A DNA stretch of 64,000 bases from DATFFO01 sp963744905 (GCA_963744905.1 CAVUUV010000005.1:434001-498000), one strand, 5' to 3'. Shown: positions 34,925 through 44,371, numbered from the stretch's first letter. Notes: generated by a model not told the origin, from the sequence alone. Numbers and translations are program-made.

Positions 34925-36476
34925 ATGCCAGCCGTCCAAACCGTTTCATCGACTGATCCGGCGTCCCGGCAAGGAGCGGCCCCCAGTTGGGTGAAGGTGA
35001 TCGACCAGTCGGTGTGTATTGGTTGTCATGCGTGCACGACGGCGTGTAAGTCGGAGAACGAGGTGCCGTTGGGGGTGACCCGGACTTATGTGAAGTCGGT
35101 GGATGTGGGGGTGTTTCCGCAGGCGCGGCGGGCGTTTCAGGTGACCCGCTGTAATCAGTGTGAGGACGCTCCGTGTGTGGCGGCGTGTCCGACCGGGGCG
35201 ATGTTCGCTCGTTCGGACGGGATCGTGGATTTCGACAAGCGGATCTGCATCGGGTGCAAGGCGTGCATGGCGGCTTGTCCTTATGACGCCATTTTCATCA
35301 ACCCGGAGGATCATTCGGCGGAGAAGTGCAATTTCTGTGCTCATCGGCTGGATGTTGGGTTGGAGCCGGCCTGTGTGGTGGTGTGCCCGACGGAGGCGAT
35401 CCTGGTGGGGGATGTGAACGATCCGTCGTCGGCGGTGGCTCAGGTGGTGGGTCGCAAGCCGGTGGCGGTGCGTCGCCCGGAGAAGGAGACCCGCCCCAAG
35501 TTGTTCTATGTGGGGGCTCATCAGTCGACTTTGGATCCTTTGGCGGCTCGGCGCCCGGAGGGTGGTTTGTACGCCTGGGCCGGTCAGGGCCCGGGGGTGG
35601 GAAGCGGGCATGTGGGCGGTCCGGCGAATTCGTCGGCGGCGGCGCTGGTGTCCTATGACGTGCCGCATCGGGCGCCGTGGGGTTGGCCGGTCAGCCTGTA
35701 TACGTGGACCAAGTCGTTGGCGGCGGGGGTGTATCTGGTGGCTCTGCTGTTGGTTCTGGCGGGGTTACCTCGACTGGTCGTCGGATCTGTTCGTGTGGGC
35801 GGCTCCGCTGGTGGGCCTGGGGTTCCTGGCGGTGACCGGGGTGATCCTGGTGGCGGATTTGAAGCATCCGGGGCGGTTCTTGTTGTTGTTCACCCGTCCC
35901 CAGTGGCGGAGCTGGCTGGTGCGGGGAGCGGTGATCATCCTCGCTTACGGGGTGGTGCTGGTGGTCCAGGTGGTGTCGGGGATGGTCTCCTCGGTGGGTC
36001 TGCGGCAGGGTTTTGCGGTGGTCGGTTTGCCGTTGTCGGTGATGGCGGCGGTGTACACGGCGTTTCTGTTCGCTCAGTCCAAGGCCCGTGATCTGTGGCA
36101 GTCGCCGCTGTTGCCTCCTCACATCGCCATTCAGGCGGTGCTGGCGGGAGCGGCGGGGCTGTTGGTGGTCGACGCCTGGGTCCCATCGGGCGCCGCCGGG
36201 GCTCTGGGCTGGGTGCTGGGCGGGGCGGCGCTGGTCCATTTGTTGTTGGTGTGGGGCGAGGTGGCCCTCCCCCACGGCACCGCCCACGCTCACGCCGCGG
36301 TGTGGGAGATGACCCGGGGCCGCTACGCATGGTTCCTGTGGGTGTCGGTGGTTTTGGTGGCGGTGGCGGTGGCGGCACCGTGGATGGGGGTGTGGGCGGC
36401 TCCGTTCGGGATGCTGGGTTTGTTGTCGTATGAGCATGCCTATGTCCAGTCCGCCCAGGCGGTGCCGCTGGCATGA
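34925..36476 (+). CDS. Fe-S (four-cluster) subunit fused to NrfD-type membrane subunit, frameshifted
   Basis: The N-terminal half is a DmsB/PsrB-like ferredoxin with 16 cysteines for four [4Fe-4S] clusters: C31, 34, 37, 41; C76, 79, 84, 88; C108, 111, 114, 118; C135, 138, 150, 154. From about residue 255 it becomes an NrfD/PsrC-type quinol-binding membrane domain with several spans, ending VQSAQAVPLA. The frame breaks in a GGGG run at 35761-35764; removing one G joins VLAGYLDW. Electron-transfer and membrane-anchor subunits are usually separate genes. The molybdopterin subunit follows after 13 bases. Confidence 0.85.
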
Positions 36477-36489
36477 GAAGGAGACTGTT

Positions 36490-39396
36490 GTGACGGATCG
36501 GCTGGAGGAGTTGGGTCATCTGGTGTCGGCCGCCCGGGCCGAGACCGAGCAGCGGGGGGAGACGTTCTATCCCGGACCCTCCCGGGTCCATCTGGCGTCG
36601 TTCCCTCCCCGGGAGCGGTGGGACGACTGGGTGGAGCTGGATTCGCGCTCGTGGCCGGAGCGGGTCGAGAAGCGTTATGCCCTGGTCCCGACGACCTGTT
36701 TCAACTGTGAGTCGGCGTGTGGGCTGTTGGCGTATGTGGATCGGGACACCCTGGCGGTGCGCAAGTTCGAGGGCAACCCCGAGCATCCCGGTTCGCGGGG
36801 ACGCAACTGCGCCAAGGGCCCGGCGGTGGTCAACCAGGTCACCGACCCGGACCGGATCCTGTATCCGCTGAAACGGGCCGGGGCACGGGGTGAGGGCCGC
36901 TGGGTGCAGGTGGACTGGGACGAGGCCCTGGACGACATCGCCGCCAGGATCCGGGCGGCGTTGACCGGGGGCCGTCGCAATCAGGTCATGTATCACGTGG
37001 GTCGTCCGGGTGAGGACGGTTTCACCGAGCGGGTGATGGCTTCGTGGGGTGTGGATGGGCACAACTCGCACACCAACGTGTGCTCGTCGGGGTCGCGGGT
37101 GGGTTATGAGCTGTGGATGGGTCTGGATCGGCCCAGCCCCGACCATGCCAACGCCGAGGTGATCTATCTGATCTCTTCGCATCTGGAGGCGGGCCATTAC
37201 TTCAACCCTCATGCCCAGCGCATCACCGACGCCCGGCGGCGGGGCGCCAAGCTGGTGGTGCTGGACACGCGCCTGTCGAACACGGCCACCCACGCCGATC
37301 ATTGGCTGTCGCCCTATCCGGGGTCGGAGGCGGCCATCAACCTGGCCATCGCCAACCACCTCATCCGCACCGGGCGCTACAACCGGGAGTTCGTGCGTCG
37401 CTGGTGGAACTGGGACCGCTACCTGGCCGGCGGAGCATCCCGACCTTCCCCCCACCTTCGAGGCGTTCGAGGAAGTGCTGGGCGGGCCTGTACGCCGGGT
37501 TCACCTTCGAGTTCGCCTCGGCCGAGTCGGGGATTTCCGCCGACGTGTTGGAGGAGGTGGCGGAGTTGGTGGCGGGGGCCGGCACCCGCCTGTCGACTCA
37601 CAATTGGCGGTCGGCGGCGGCGGGGAACCTGGGCGGGTGGCAGGTGTCGCGCACCCTGTTCCTGCTCAACGCCCTGTTGGGGGCGGTGGCCACCCCGGGC
37701 GGGACCTATCCCAACGCCTGGAACAAGTTCGTTCCCCGTCCCATCCATTCTCCTCCCCACCCGCCGGTGTGGAACGAGCTGACCTGGCCGCTGGAGTATC
37801 CGCTGGCCATGCACGAGCTGTCTTTCCTGTTGCCCCATTTCGTGGAAGAGGGGCGGGGCAGCATCGACGTGTACTTCACCCGGGTGTACAACCCGGTGTG
37901 GACCAACCCGGATGGGTTCTCCTGGATCGAGATGCTGACCGACCCCGACAAGGTCGGCCTGCATGTGGCGTTGACTCCCACCTGGTCGGAGACGGCCTAC
38001 TTCGCCGACTACGTGCTGCCCATGGGCCTGTCGTCGGAGCGTCACGACATCGCCTCCTACGAGCAGTACGACGGGCAATGGATCGGGTTCCGCCAGCCGG
38101 TGCTGCGGGCCGCCCGGGAGCGGGCCGGGGAGGAGATCACCGACACCCGCCAGGTCAACCCCGGTCAGGTGTGGGAGGAGAACGAGTTCTGGATCGAGTT
38201 GAGCTGGCGGATCGACCCCGACGGCACCCTGGGCATCCGCCGGTACTACGAGTCCAGGGCCGAGCCGGGCACCAAGCTGGGAGTGGACGAGTACTACGGG
38301 TGGATGTTCGAGAACTCGGTGCCCGGCCTGCCCGAAGCCGCCGCCTCCGAGAACCTCACCCCGCTGGAGTACATGCGACGCTACGGGGCGTTCGAGATAA
38401 CCAACGGGGTGGGGCCGGTGCACGAACAGCCGGTCGGCCGACGACGAGTTGGCCGAACTGGGCGAAGACTCCTTCGGGCGGGTCTACACCGCGGCGGCGA
38501 AGCCGGCCGGGCCCAACGTGGTTCCCCAGTCCAGCCCCGACCCCGACCCCCAGGGACGGCGCCCGGTCGGGGTGAGGGTCGACGGGCGAGTAGTGGCGGG
38601 GTTCCCCACCCCGTCGGGAAAGCTGGAGTTCTACTCGACCACCATGGTCGACTGGGGATGGCCCGAACATGCCCTCCCCGGCTACATCCCCAGCCACATC
38701 CACCCAGACAACCTCGAGGCGGGTCAGATGCCACTCATCTCCACCTTCCGGCTCCCCACCCAGATCCACACCCGCTCCGCCAACGCCAAATGGCTGGACG
38801 AGATCGCCCACACCAACCCGCTGTGGATCCACCCCCAAGACGCCTCCCGTCTCGAGGTGGCCACCGGCGACCTGGTCCGGGTCGAAACCGAAATCGGCCA
38901 CTTCGTGGTCAAAGCCTGGGTGACCGAAGGAATCCGACCCGGAGTGGTGGCGTGCTCGCATCACATGGGGCGCTGGAAGGTCGCCGACCGGGGCCAACGC
39001 CAGGCCATGGCCACCGTCTCGCTCCAACACCAGGCCGACAACTGGGAGCTCAATCGCCAGGGCGGCATCGGGCCGTTCCCGTCTTCCGACCCCGACACCA
39101 GCCGCATCTGGTGGACCGAGGTCGGTGTCCACCAGAACCTCACCTTCCCCGTCCAACCCGACCCCATCTCCGGGCAGCACTGCTGGCACCAGGCCGTCCG
39201 GGTGACCAAAGCCCGACCCGGCGACACCCACGGCGACATCGCCGTCGACACCGCCCGCTCCCGGGCCGCCTATCAGCGCTGGCTGGCCCTGACCCGCCCC
39301 GCCGACGGCACCTCTCCCGACGGAACCCGCCGCCCCTACTGGTTCCTCCGCCCCCTCAAGCCCTCCCGTGACCTCTACGCAATCCCCCGCCACTGA
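36490..39396 (+). CDS. Molybdopterin oxidoreductase catalytic subunit (PsrA/DMSO-reductase family), three frame breaks
   Basis: GTG 36490 follows an AAGGAG site. The N-terminus has a [4Fe-4S] motif (C70, C73, C77, C107) and a probable Mo-ligand cysteine at C198 (HTNVCSSGSRVG). No twin-arginine signal is visible. Later regions include THNWRSAAAGNL and the C-terminal molydopterin-dinucleotide domain (QIHTRSANAKW, then LWIHPQDASRLEVATGDLV). Three single-base insertions break it at about 37428-37434, 37484-37486 and 38436-38440. With them removed the reading is continuous (about 966 aa). Substrate unknown; polysulfide, thiosulfate or arsenate-type compounds are possible. Confidence 0.85.
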
Positions 39397-40054
39397 ACGG
39401 GCCGAACTGATCCGGGCCCTGGCCGTCCTCTGCGAACGGCCCACGCCCGAGACCGACCGCATCGCCGCCCTCTTCGGCCTTTCGGCTCCCGACCCCGCCG
39501 ACCACACCGAACTGTTCATCCACCAGCTCCCCCCCTACGCCTCCATCTACCTCGACCCAACCGGAAGCATCGGCGGCCGGGCCCGAGACCGAATCGCCGG
39601 ATTCTGGCGAGCCACCGGATTCACCCCACCTCCCGAACCCGACCACCTCGCCGCACTATTGGGTCTATGGGCCACCCTCATCGACTCGGGCATCGATCAC
39701 GGCGACCCGGCCCGTCACCGCCTCCGCCAGCACGCCCAGGACACCCTGGTCTACGAACACCTCGCCCCCTGGATCATCCCCTACCTGAACCGGGTCGAAG
39801 ACGTCGCCCCTCACCCCTACCCCACCTGGGCAGCACTCCTCGACCGAACCATCCAAACCGCCCTCCGAATCGAACCCGGCACCAAACAATCACCACGTCA
39901 CCTCGCCGGCCCAGCGTCACCCCCCCAAGACCCCGACGACCTCGTCGGCTACCTCCTCGCCCCGATCCGCAGCGGCATGATCATCACCCGCTCCGACCTC
40001 AGCCGAGCCGCCGCAGCCACCGGGACGGGCGTCCGCATCGGCGAACGAGCCTAG
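39368..40054 (+). CDS. TorD-like chaperone for the molybdoenzyme
   Basis: A 228-aa protein beginning with GTG 39368, overlapping the molybdoenzyme gene by 29 bases. The TorD/DmsD family signature region FIHQLPPYASIYLDP and the C-terminal YLNRVEDVAPHPYPTW are visible. Such chaperones guide cofactor loading of DMSO-reductase-family enzymes. The frame ends at TAG 40052-40054 where the sequence RIGERA is followed, in another frame, by a second copy of the C-terminal module. Confidence 0.8.
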   Translation: MTSTQSPATERAELIRALAVLCERPTPETDRIAALFGLSAPDPADHTELFIHQLPPYASIYLDPTGSIGGRARDRIAGFWRATGFTPPPEPDHLAALLGLWATLIDSGIDHGDPARHRLRQHAQDTLVYEHLAPWIIPYLNRVEDVAPHPYPTWAALLDRTIQTALRIEPGTKQSPRHLAGPASPPQDPDDLVGYLLAPIRSGMIITRSDLSRAAAATGTGVRIGERA

Positions 40055-40491
40055 ACATCGCCCCTCAGCCCTACCCCGCCTGGGCCCGGCTTCTCACCAC
40101 AGTCATGCAATCGGCCTTCGACACCGATCCGGGCCAGCCTCAAACGCCCCGCCACCTCGCCGACCCACCTTCGCCCCCCCAGGATCCCCATGACCTCATC
40201 CCCTACCTCCTCGCACCCGTTCGCAGTGGCATCATCCTCACCCGCACCGACCTCAACCGGGCCGCCGCAGCCACCCAAACAGGGATCCGTATCGGCGAAC
40301 GACCCTACGCCCTCCAATCCCTCTTCGACCAGCACCCCCGGCCCGTCCTGGAATGGCTCGCCACCGAAGCCAGACGCCAGGCCCACCAACTCCAAGCCAC
40401 ACCCGGACCCCGCCAGGTGGTTCAACACTGGTCCGGCCGAGCCAGGGCCACGGTTTCCGTGCTCCGGGCGGCCGTGCATCGGGTCTCCTGA
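40054..40491 (+). pseudogene. Second, out-of-frame copy of the TorD C-terminal module
   Basis: Starting DIAPQPYPAWARLLTTVMQS, this repeats residues of the preceding protein from VAPHPYPTW to RIGER, then continues PYALQSLFDQHPRPVLEW to a natural end. The two copies are 254 bases apart and clearly diverged in sequence. Adding one base before 40054 would join the reading frames (GERAYDIAPQP). No start codon or ribosome-binding site serves it alone, so it is a broken or error-split tail. Confidence 0.75.
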
Positions 40492-40661
40492 TACTCCGAC
40501 GCTCGCCGTGCGTCGAGCACACCTGGCCCCGGCCGAGCAGCGGGTCTCGGAGGGTTGCCTCGGAGCGAAGAGTGCACGGCGGCGGCCTCCGCAGGCTCGA
40601 ATCCTCCTGATCTGCGTTCTCCACTGGTTGTGAGATATATTGCAGTGGCAGGTTCGGGCTG

Positions 40662-40701
40662 ATACTTCATTATCCCTCACACCTTGTGTAGTATGAAGTT
40701 A
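40662..40701 (+). promoter_or_regulatory. Candidate leaderless promoter and operator of the AbiE fusion gene
   Basis: An inverted repeat ATACTTCAT (40662-40670) / ATGAAGTTA (40693-40701), with CACA-CCT-TGTG between them, spans a -10-like TAGTAT (40689-40694) and a -35-like TTCATT (40667-40672, 16 bp apart). The next gene's ATG is at 40701, about seven bases after the -10, so the mRNA probably has no leader. AbiEi-type antitoxins are known to repress their own promoters through such repeats. Confidence 0.55.
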
Positions 40702-42323
40702 TGGCATGGTCGAGCACCGTTCGTCCCCTCTCAGAACTTGCCCAGGACCAGTGGGGTCTGCTCACCCGCCGGCAAGCCCGACATGCCGGGGTAGCACAGT
40801 CCACGTTCGACCGACTGGCGAGCGAAGGGACCATCCTCGAGCGCGTGGCTCACGGCGTCTACCACCTTGCCGGCTCTCCCCTGCCCGATCATCTGGAGCT
40901 GCGTGTCGCCTGGCTGCAGCTCGCTCCCGGCACGCCGGCATGGGAGCGGACTCTGGGTCAAGGGGTCGTGTCCCACCGGTCCGCCGCCGCTCTCTACGGC
41001 CTGGGTCACCTGCCGGCCGACACGCACGAGTTCACCCTGCCGGAGAGACGCCAGACACGCCGACCCGACGTGCGCCTTCACCAACTGCCGCTAGATGAGC
41101 ACGAGTGCACTCAGCTAGGCGGGCTCCCGGTTACCAGACCATCCCGCGTCGCCTCCGATCTCCTGGCCGACCATGAAGACCCCGAAGCTGTCGCCAGCGT
41201 CGTGGCCGACGCCATCGGAGGCGGATACGACCATCCCGCCGCGTTCGCCGCCTCACTCGCCCCCCATGCATCTCGGTTCGGCCTCCGCCACGCCGATGGC
41301 CTCGCCCTGCTCGGATGGCTGCTCGACCTGGTCGGAGATCCGATGACGAATGCTTGGCTCGAGCAGGCTCGGCACTCACCCGAACAAGCCGATAGCCCGC
41401 CTCGCCCCGGGTGGATCAGACGCGTGATGGCAACAGATCGCCACTACGACACCCCCGGCGCATTTCGCCGTGCTTTGACCGACAAGCTGAGGGATCTTGC
41501 CACACATAGCCGCTGGTCCCTGCCGCAGCTACAGCGCCAGATAGCCTACGACCGGCTACTCGAACGGCTCTACCTCGAGGGTGGCGGTTGGATCCTCAAG
41601 GGAGCCACGGCACTGCTCGCACGCGGCCTTGCCGTCCGTGAGACCGTCGACGTCGACGTGTACCGGCCTGCGCCACTCGACCGAGCAGAGGCCGACCTCC
41701 GCCTGGCTGCACAGCAGGACATACGAGATTGGTTCCGCTTCGAGGTCGGCCCACACCGCCCCGTATCGGCCGGAGGGGCCGGCATTCGGATACCGTTGGT
41801 TGGGTTCATCGGCGCCACCGAGTGGTGCAGCTTCCGTGTTGACCTGGTCGGACAAGGGATCCGCATCACCGGGCGGCCCGAACAAGTTCCACCACTCGCC
41901 CGCGTCGCCATCCCGGACATCGAGCAGCACGGCTACTACGCATACCCTCTCGTGGACCACATCGCAGACAAGGTGGTGGCCACCGAGCAGACCTATGGGG
42001 CCGGACGCGTTCCGTCCACTCGATACAAGGACCTGGTCGACCTCGTGGCCATTGTCACCCAGGCAACCGTTGAGGCCGAGCCACAGCGGGCAGCACTCCA
42101 GTCTGAAGCCGACCGGCGCCAGGTCGCCCTCCCGATCGCCTTCTCGGTACCGGATGGTGCGCTATGGGAGAAGGGCTATGCGGCTGAAGCCAGACGATCG
42201 CTGCTGGACGAGGCTTTCACCCTGGACGGCGCACTGGCCGTGGTCGTCCCCTTCCTTAACCCACTACTCGATGGCTCCGCAACCGGCACTTGGGACCCCC
42301 GTTCGGGTCGGTGGATTCCCTAG
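40701..42323 (+). CDS. Single-chain AbiEi-AbiEii fusion: antitoxin domain plus nucleotidyltransferase toxin
   Basis: A 540-aa protein. Residues 1-215 match the AbiEi antitoxin type: wHTH LLTRRQARHAGVAQSTFDRL, then HGVYHLAG and the dimer region GVVSHRSAAALYGLGHLPAD. Residues 243-540 match AbiEii toxins: KGATALL (K300-L306), RETVDVDVY with R313, D317, D319, a third acid D381, and RYKDLVDLV (R441, K443, D444, D447). Toxins of this family transfer nucleotides to tRNA. The linker is at about 216-242. GTG 41424 or ATG 41427 has a GGTGGA upstream, so a free toxin could also start there. Confidence 0.85.
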   Translation: MAWSSTVRPLSELAQDQWGLLTRRQARHAGVAQSTFDRLASEGTILERVAHGVYHLAGSPLPDHLELRVAWLQLAPGTPAWERTLGQGVVSHRSAAALYGLGHLPADTHEFTLPERRQTRRPDVRLHQLPLDEHECTQLGGLPVTRPSRVASDLLADHEDPEAVASVVADAIGGGYDHPAAFAASLAPHASRFGLRHADGLALLGWLLDLVGDPMTNAWLEQARHSPEQADSPPRPGWIRRVMATDRHYDTPGAFRRALTDKLRDLATHSRWSLPQLQRQIAYDRLLERLYLEGGGWILKGATALLARGLAVRETVDVDVYRPAPLDRAEADLRLAAQQDIRDWFRFEVGPHRPVSAGGAGIRIPLVGFIGATEWCSFRVDLVGQGIRITGRPEQVPPLARVAIPDIEQHGYYAYPLVDHIADKVVATEQTYGAGRVPSTRYKDLVDLVAIVTQATVEAEPQRAALQSEADRRQVALPIAFSVPDGALWEKGYAAEARRSLLDEAFTLDGALAVVVPFLNPLLDGSATGTWDPRSGRWIP

Positions 42324-42336
42324 CGTCCCGAGGGTC

Positions 42337-42374
42337 CCACGAGGAAGCCCCCCGCTGAGCAGTGGGCTTCGTGG
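42337..42374 (+). terminator. Hairpin after the AbiE fusion gene
   Basis: CCACGA-gg-AAGCCC pairs with GGGCTTCGTGG around a 13-base loop, 13 bases after the stop, with a short T-containing tail. It should end the AbiE transcript and face the converging mazF transcript. Confidence 0.6.
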
Positions 42375-42449
42375 TTTCGGAGAAGCGTTCCGTCGGCGGA
42401 CTACACGACCGCGGGCGTTGTCTTCCTCCGTGAGGTGGCTGCCGAGCGG

Positions 42450-42788
42450 TCACAGCTCGAGCAAGTATCGAAGCACCCGCCCGATTGCGAAGAGCGGCTC
42501 AGGTCCGACGACTCCGAGCCGATCGATGAGCCTCCGCTCCGAGACGGACTTCACATCTTCGCATTTGGCGTAGCTCTGATGATCGAGGCCGGAGTCCTCA
42601 GGCTCGATCTCGATGTGCGACGGCAGGTCACGTCGAGCCGAGGTGACCGGGACAACGAGGATGACGCCGGCCGGCCCCTCGTTGAGAGCATCGGTCGACA
42701 CGACGACAGCGGGACGAACCCCTGCTTGTTCCCGACCAACCGGCTCACCGAAGTCGACCAGCCAGACCTCCCCCCGGCGAGGCGTCAC
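42450..42788 (-). CDS. MazF/PemK-family toxin
   Basis: A 112-aa endoribonuclease toxin of the MazF fold: RRGEVWLVDFGEPVG, RPAVVVSTDALN, VPVTS and SYAKCEDVKSVSERRL are the family positions. MazF proteins cut mRNA or rRNA/tRNA at short motifs. Its start overlaps the antitoxin stop by four bases. Close to the AbiE fusion, but on the opposite strand. Confidence 0.93.
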   Translation of the reverse strand: MTPRRGEVWLVDFGEPVGREQAGVRPAVVVSTDALNEGPAGVILVVPVTSARRDLPSHIEIEPEDSGLDHQSYAKCEDVKSVSERRLIDRLGVVGPEPLFAIGRVLRYLLEL

Positions 42789-43024
42789 GCGGAGATGTCT
42801 CCCAGCGCACCCTCCTCAACTCCGCGCTCCTGTTCTATCTCAGACCAGGCAGCGGAGTCTTCGCGGAGTTCTTGATAGCGCTGGTTGAACCGGTCGAAGA
42901 ACACCTTCCGCTCCAGGGCTTCGACCGCGTCATCGAGGACTCTCGTCATCGGCCGCCCAGTGATGGTCGCCAGTGATGCGATCCGGTCCCGAGTCTCCTC
43001 ACTCACTCGTATCGTCGTGCTCAT
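42785..43024 (-). CDS. RHH-type antitoxin partnering MazF
   Basis: A 79-aa protein with an N-terminal ribbon-helix-helix DNA-binding part (TTIRVSEETRDRIASLATIT) and an acidic helical C-terminus that would wrap the toxin. The antitoxin gene precedes the toxin with an ATGA overlap, the standard arrangement. It is likely to bind its own promoter region. Confidence 0.88.
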   Translation of the reverse strand: MSTTIRVSEETRDRIASLATITGRPMTRVLDDAVEALERKVFFDRFNQRYQELREDSAAWSEIEQERGVEEGALGDISA

Positions 43025-43055
43025 GGGCGCTAGTCTACCAAGACGTAGTCACTCT

Positions 43056-43063
43056 TGTATACA
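43056..43063 (-). promoter_or_regulatory. Palindrome TGTATACA upstream of the mazEF pair
   Basis: An 8-bp perfect palindrome about 32 bases upstream of the antitoxin start. Ribbon-helix-helix antitoxins often bind such short palindromes in their promoters. No clear -10 is seen nearby, so this is only a candidate operator. Confidence 0.3.
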
Positions 43064-43174
43064 CATCGGTCCCCATCGGCCCTCCCGGCGGGGTACGGAC
43101 GCGTGTAGTCAGCGTTGTTCAGAGAAGAACGAACCCAGCACCCCGGGGACCGGGGCACTGGGCTTTGGCGCTCT

Positions 43175-43196
43175 CGAGTGGGCCGCAGCCCACTCG
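43175..43196 (-). terminator. Hairpin just downstream of tRNA-Leu
   Basis: A perfect 9-bp stem CGAGTGGGC/GCCCACTCG with a 4-base loop CGCA begins two bases after the tRNA CCA on the minus strand. It is probably the tRNA terminator or processing stem; no U-run follows. Confidence 0.6.
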
Positions 43197-43197
43197 G

Positions 43198-43285
<88 letters not shown>

Positions 43286-43298
43286 GTGGGGGCGGGAA

Positions 43299-43326
43299 GT
43301 ATATCGCCCGAGACCTGTCAGGTCAG
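43299..43326 (-). promoter_or_regulatory. Candidate promoter of tRNA-Leu
   Basis: On the minus strand CTGACC (43326-43321) and TATACT (43304-43299) are 16 bp apart, and the tRNA 5' end is 13 bases beyond the -10. The promoter overlaps the end of secG, so secG and the tRNA would be separately expressed. Confidence 0.55.
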
Positions 43327-43557
43327 GAGGAGGGTGAGAACGATGGTGCTGATCCCGAACAGGATCCCGACGACGATGGTGATCCGGTTGAGGTTCCGTT
43401 CGGCCAGGGTAGAACCTCCCAGGTTCGTGGTGGTGATCCCACCGCCGAACACATCCGACAGGCCCCCTCCCTTGCCGGAGTGGAGGAGGATGAGCACTAC
43501 CACCCCGATCGACAGGATGATGTGAAAGACGGTGAGGATGGCGGTGAGAATCTGCAT
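43318..43557 (-). CDS. secG: Preprotein translocase subunit SecG
   Basis: A 79-aa protein with two hydrophobic segments around the conserved loop HSGKGGGLSDVFGGG, a near-invariant SecG feature. It is part of SecYEG. In actinobacteria secG often follows tpiA; here gpmA and the spermidine-synthase-like gene intervene. Confidence 0.95.
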   Translation of the reverse strand: MQILTAILTVFHIILSIGVVVLILLHSGKGGGLSDVFGGGITTTNLGGSTLAERNLNRITIVVGILFGISTIVLTLLLT

Positions 43558-43633
43558 GCGCGAACCACGAACGGGTCGGGAACCCCCACAGTTTACCAGT
43601 TAGCCACAGCGGTGGCCAAGCCGTCGTCGGAGC

Positions 43634-44371
43634 TCAGCCGGCCTGCTTGGCGACTGCCTCGGCGGCGGCGGCCGCCGCTTCGGGATCGCCCAGGTATCGC
43701 TTCGAGACCGGCTGCAACTCGTCGTCCAACTCGTACACGAGTGGAATCCCGGTGGGGATGTTGAGCGAGACGACCTCCTCGTCGCTCAGCCCGTCGAGAT
43801 GCTTGACCAGGGCCCGCAGGCTGTTGCCGTGGGCCACCACCAGGGGCCGGCGGCCGGCCAGCAGATCGGGAACGATGGCGTCGTACCAGTAGGGAAGCAT
43901 CCGGTCCACCACATCGGCCAGACACTCCGTGGCGGGCAACAGATCCGGCGCCAGGTTCGCATAGCGAGGATCGTGGCGGGGATGACGCTCGTCGTCGGGA
44001 TCGAGGGGGGGCGGGGGCACGTCGTAGCTGCGTCGCCAGATCAGGACCTGGTCGGCCCCGTGCTTCTCGGCGGTCTTCTTCTTGTCCAGGCCCTGCAACG
44101 CCCCATAATGACGCTCGTTCAAACGCCAATGACGGCGGACCGGAATCCAGTGCAGGCCCATCTCCCGCAATGCGATCTCGGCGGTGTGAATCGCTCGCAG
44201 CAGAACCGAGGTATGGAGGATGCCGAAGCGGAAGCCCTCCTCGGCCATCAGCCGGCCCGACTCTGCCGCCTCCTCCTTGCCTTTTTCGGTCAGTTCCACG
44301 TCGGTCCACCCGGTGAACAGGTTCTCCAGGTTCCACGTCGACTCACCGTGTCGCAGAACGATCAGCTCCAT
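43634..44371 (-). CDS. gpmA: 2,3-bisphosphoglycerate-dependent phosphoglycerate mutase
   Basis: A 245-aa histidine-phosphatase-fold enzyme interconverting 3- and 2-phosphoglycerate. The catalytic motif LRHGESTWN is at 6-14, GWTDVELTEKG follows, and the second histidine lies in VVAHGNSLRAL. Length and the DPR-type insert near residue 100 match GpmA. Confidence 0.95.
   Translation of the reverse strand: MELIVLRHGESTWNLENLFTGWTDVELTEKGKEEAAESGRLMAEEGFRFGILHTSVLLRAIHTAEIALREMGLHWIPVRRHWRLNERHYGALQGLDKKKTAEKHGADQVLIWRRSYDVPPPPLDPDDERHPRHDPRYANLAPDLLPATECLADVVDRMLPYWYDAIVPDLLAGRRPLVVAHGNSLRALVKHLDGLSDEEVVSLNIPTGIPLVYELDDELQPVSKRYLGDPEAAAAAAEAVAKQAG

Noticed and set aside
34767..34949. A 60-codon minus-strand frame between the cupin and Fe-S/NrfD genes
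   Set aside because: It overlaps the start of the plus-strand gene, has no recognisable family and no clear ribosome-binding site.
35691..36437. A 248-codon minus-strand frame opposite the NrfD domain
   Set aside because: Low-complexity His/Gln/Pro-rich antisense of a membrane domain; not a gene.
36430..36489. An earlier ATG start for the molybdoenzyme (residues MSMPMSSPPRR)
   Set aside because: It overlaps the NrfD end and lacks a ribosome-binding site, while GTG 36490 has AAGGAG at good spacing.
35935..37455. A 506-codon minus-strand frame opposite the Fe-S/NrfD and molybdoenzyme genes
   Set aside because: It is antisense to clearly homologous protein sequence and is rich in Pro/Arg/His. 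It arises from the skewed codon use of the plus strand.
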